Below, one piece after another: positions 62,021 to 64,000 of a stretch of DNA of 64,000 nucleotides. A model generated the notes under the pieces. It ran no database searches and was not told the DNA's origin. It saw nothing but the letters and a program-made list of their open reading frames with translations. A program made the position numbers and the translations under genes. Within the stretch, counting starts at the first letter, position 1. Each line of letters opens with the position of its first letter. The stretch is from an uncultured Acetatifactor sp. (GTDB lineage Bacteria > Bacillota > Clostridia > Lachnospirales > Lachnospiraceae), in assembly GCA_910586485.1 (NCBI GenBank), contig CAJUIA010000003.1:62001-126000 (forward strand). The letters are read 5' to 3'.

Positions 62021-63046
62021 ATGCAGAAGATTGATTTTGTGGTGACCTGGCTGGATGAAAGTGATCCGGAATGGTTAAAAAACAGGAAAAAATTTGCCCC
62101 CGGAGAGGGAGAGGACGGAAGAGCCGAAAGGTATCGGGACTGGGGCCTGTTCCGCTATTGGTTTCGGGGTGTGGAGCGTTTTGCTCCCTGGGTGAGAAAA
62201 GTACACCTGGTGGTCAGCGGACGGGTGCCGGACTGGCTGAACACGGACTGTCCCAAGCTGCATGTGGTGAGACATGAGGAATTTATTCCCAGGGAATACC
62301 TGCCAACCTTTAACAGCAACGTAATAGAGATCTACCTGCACCGCATAGAGGGGCTGGCGGAGCAGTTTGTTTATTTTAACGACGATATGTATTTGATCAA
62401 CAGGGTGAAGCAGGAGTACTTTTTTCGCGGCGGCCTGCCCTGCGATCTGCTGGCATTACAGCCCGTGGTAGCAAATCCGGATAATCAGGTCATGTCTCAC
62501 CTGTTTTTAAATAATGCACTGGTGCTGTCCAAATACTTTGATAAGCGTAAGAATATGCGCCGTCAGCCCTGGAAGTATTTCCATTTCGGCTATCCGCCCC
62601 TGTATTTTTGCTATAATCTGCTGGAGCTTTCGTTCCCGCTTTTTACGGGCTTTTATACGGTGCATGGTCCCATGCCTTTCCTGAAAAGTACTTTTTTGGA
62701 GCTTTGGGAAAAGGAGGAACGGGCCCTGACGGAGATGTCCGGCAACAGGTTTCGGAGCGAGACAGATCTGACGCCTTACCTTTTTAGGGAATATCAGAAG
62801 CTGGCAGGCCGTTTTCGGGCAAAGAATATTCAAAGGGATTTTCGGTATTTTTCTGTTTCCGGCCAGGTGGACAGGCTACTGCGCACGATCAGGAGGCAGA
62901 AAAAAAAGATTATCTGTATCAATGACGTGTCTTCCCTGCAGGAGACGGAGCATATTAAAAATTTGATTCGAGAGGCATTTCGGGAGATACTGCCCGAAGC
63001 TGCCGAATTTGAACGAGAGGGGAAAGCCGGTCCTTCGGCGGAATGA
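62021..63046 (+). CDS. Stealth-family sugar-phosphate transferase
   Basis: A 341-aa Stealth protein, a family that transfers hexose-1-phosphate and makes phosphodiester-linked capsule polymers. All four conserved regions are visible: CR1 IDFVVTWLDESDPEW, CR2 RYRDWGLFRYWFRGVERFAPWVRKVHLVV, CR3 FNSNVIEIYLHRIEGLAEQFVYFNDDMYL, and a C-terminal CR4 (IICINDVSSLQETEH...LIREAFREIL). ATG 62021 with GAGG before it is preferred over the in-frame TTG 62009. It adds a phosphosugar step to the Pel-like locus. Confidence 0.9.
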   Translation: MQKIDFVVTWLDESDPEWLKNRKKFAPGEGEDGRAERYRDWGLFRYWFRGVERFAPWVRKVHLVVSGRVPDWLNTDCPKLHVVRHEEFIPREYLPTFNSNVIEIYLHRIEGLAEQFVYFNDDMYLINRVKQEYFFRGGLPCDLLALQPVVANPDNQVMSHLFLNNALVLSKYFDKRKNMRRQPWKYFHFGYPPLYFCYNLLELSFPLFTGFYTVHGPMPFLKSTFLELWEKEERALTEMSGNRFRSETDLTPYLFREYQKLAGRFRAKNIQRDFRYFSVSGQVDRLLRTIRRQKKKIICINDVSSLQETEHIKNLIREAFREILPEAAEFEREGKAGPSAE

Positions 63047-63055
63047 GAGGCGGAA

Positions 63056-64000
63056 GTGGCAGAAAAAAGCAGGACCGAATATTCGGCGCGAAATGCAACG
63101 GTGGCAATGTGTTCCAGAATACTGGCCATGCTTGCGGGTTTTGTGGCAAGGGTGGTATTTACCCATACCTTAAGTGAAGAGTATGTAGGAATTAACGGGC
63201 TGTTCACTGATATATTGAATGTGCTTGCGCTGTCGGAGCTGGGAGTGGGGACGGCGATTACCTTTGCTCTCTACAAGCCTATATCCGAGAGGGACATAGA
63301 AAAGCAAAAGTCCCTGATGCGCATGTACCGGGATTTTTACCGGGGCGTGGCGGGGACGGTGCTGGCGCTGGGGCTTTTACTGCTGCCCTTTTTAGGGTAT
63401 CTGTTCAGGGACCAGCCTCAGGTAGAGCATCTGACCTTGATCTACCTGCTCTATCTTGCCAATTCCGTGCTGTCCTATACCTTTGTCTATAAGCGGACCT
63501 TGGTGGATGCTCACCAGCTAAGCTATATCGGCGTGCTGTATCAGACCATGTCCTGGTTTGCCCAGAGTCTGATCCAGATCGGCGTGCTTCTGCTTACAGG
63601 GAATTTTATGCTTTATGTGTCGGTGATGGCATTATGTACCGTTGCCAATAATTTGTGCATCTCCGCAAAGGCCGACAGGCTGTATCCTTATCTGCGGGAC
63701 AGGGAGGTTCAAAGGCTTCCGGAGGAAGAGAAAAAAGGAATATTCCGCAATATCCGAGCCATGCTTATGCACAAGGTCAGTACGGTGATCGTGAACAATA
63801 CGGACAACCTGCTGCTATCCGCGTTGGTGGGGATCCGCAGCGTGGGCTGCTATACCAACTATTTTTTGATTATCGGCTCCATTCAGCAGGTGCTGACGCA
63901 AATGTTCGGCGGCATAACGGCAAGTGTGGGAAATTTAGGAGTGGAAAGTGATTCGGGGAGGATCAGGAGGATTTTTGAGGCTACCTTTTTTATGGGGCAG
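63056..64000 (+). CDS. Polysaccharide flippase (Wzx-like), 3' end outside window
   Basis: An open frame from GTG 63056 to the end of the window (about 315 codons seen). The protein begins MAEKSRTEYSARNATVAMCSRILAMLAGFVARVVFTHTLSEEYVGINGLFTDILNVLALSELGVGTAITFALYKP, the opening of an oligosaccharide flippase (MOP family), with further helices in the visible part. GAGAGG stands before the GTG. It would move lipid-linked repeat units outward, a route different from the PelG route. Confidence 0.88.
   Translation, partial: MAEKSRTEYSARNATVAMCSRILAMLAGFVARVVFTHTLSEEYVGINGLFTDILNVLALSELGVGTAITFALYKPISERDIEKQKSLMRMYRDFYRGVAGTVLALGLLLLPFLGYLFRDQPQVEHLTLIYLLYLANSVLSYTFVYKRTLVDAHQLSYIGVLYQTMSWFAQSLIQIGVLLLTGNFMLYVSVMALCTVANNLCISAKADRLYPYLRDREVQRLPEEEKKGIFRNIRAMLMHKVSTVIVNNTDNLLLSALVGIRSVGCYTNYFLIIGSIQQVLTQMFGGITASVGNLGVESDSGRIRRIFEATFFMGQ

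Overview
The window looks like a chromosomal segment of a gut-type Lachnospiraceae (Clostridia, Bacillota). The signs are the Gram-positive gene set (leuS with a T-box leader, Rex, class B sortase, TepA-type ClpP relative), AGGAGG ribosome sites, TTGACA/TATAAT promoters, a cysteine/glycine-rich HCB-type small protein, BspA-like leucine-rich surface proteins, and a Re-citrate-synthase-like gene beside isocitrate dehydrogenase. No tRNA, rRNA, CRISPR array or intact insertion sequence was seen.

Layout. 1-8.8 kb: end of pheT, M18 aminopeptidase, queA, an HTH+AAA-ATPase+PD-(D/E)XK protein, a PilZ (c-di-GMP) protein, a VanZ-like protein, then tyrA and an AraC regulator on the minus strand. 8.9-12.2 kb: two Gfo/Idh/MocA oxidoreductases and a TIM-barrel sugar epimerase, divergent from the AraC gene and probably a small sugar or cyclitol pathway. 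12.2-17.5 kb: a divergent EF-G-like GTPase, a ~155-bp imperfect inverted repeat, and a Leu T-box with leuS. 17.5-20.1 kb: an AT-rich islet of two unknown genes, then three minus-strand small genes, one a frameshifted Cys-rich protein. 20.1-30 kb: a surface-protein block with class B sortase, a 1766-aa LRR/InlB-repeat protein ending in a TPKTGD sorting signal, a second LRR membrane protein and an intracellular subtilase.

30-45.5 kb: a decayed Rpn-type nuclease gene, then an operon of Re-citrate-synthase-like enzyme, GntR regulator and NADP isocitrate dehydrogenase (citrate to 2-oxoglutarate, for glutamate), with a perfect palindrome over its promoter. After that come rex, a coiled-coil protein, nnr-alr-mazF, a CNNM/CBS membrane protein, a YebC protein, a lipid-linked-sugar type glycosyltransferase with a polytopic partner, an AbrB-type antitoxin/RelE-type toxin pair, and tepA.

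45.5-64 kb: one long plus-strand exopolysaccharide locus, the most interesting part. It contains a Gram-positive Pel-like core: a PqqD-like protein, an unusual epimerase-PelD fusion with a preserved c-di-GMP I-site, PelE, a DUF2194 (PelA-like) protein, PelF and PelG. Without a break follow DUF2304, two glycosyltransferases, two DUF4832-type glycosidase-like proteins flanking a large polytopic protein, a Stealth sugar-phosphate transferase and a flippase cut by the window end. The PilZ protein and the PelD I-site both point to c-di-GMP control of surface polysaccharide in this organism.
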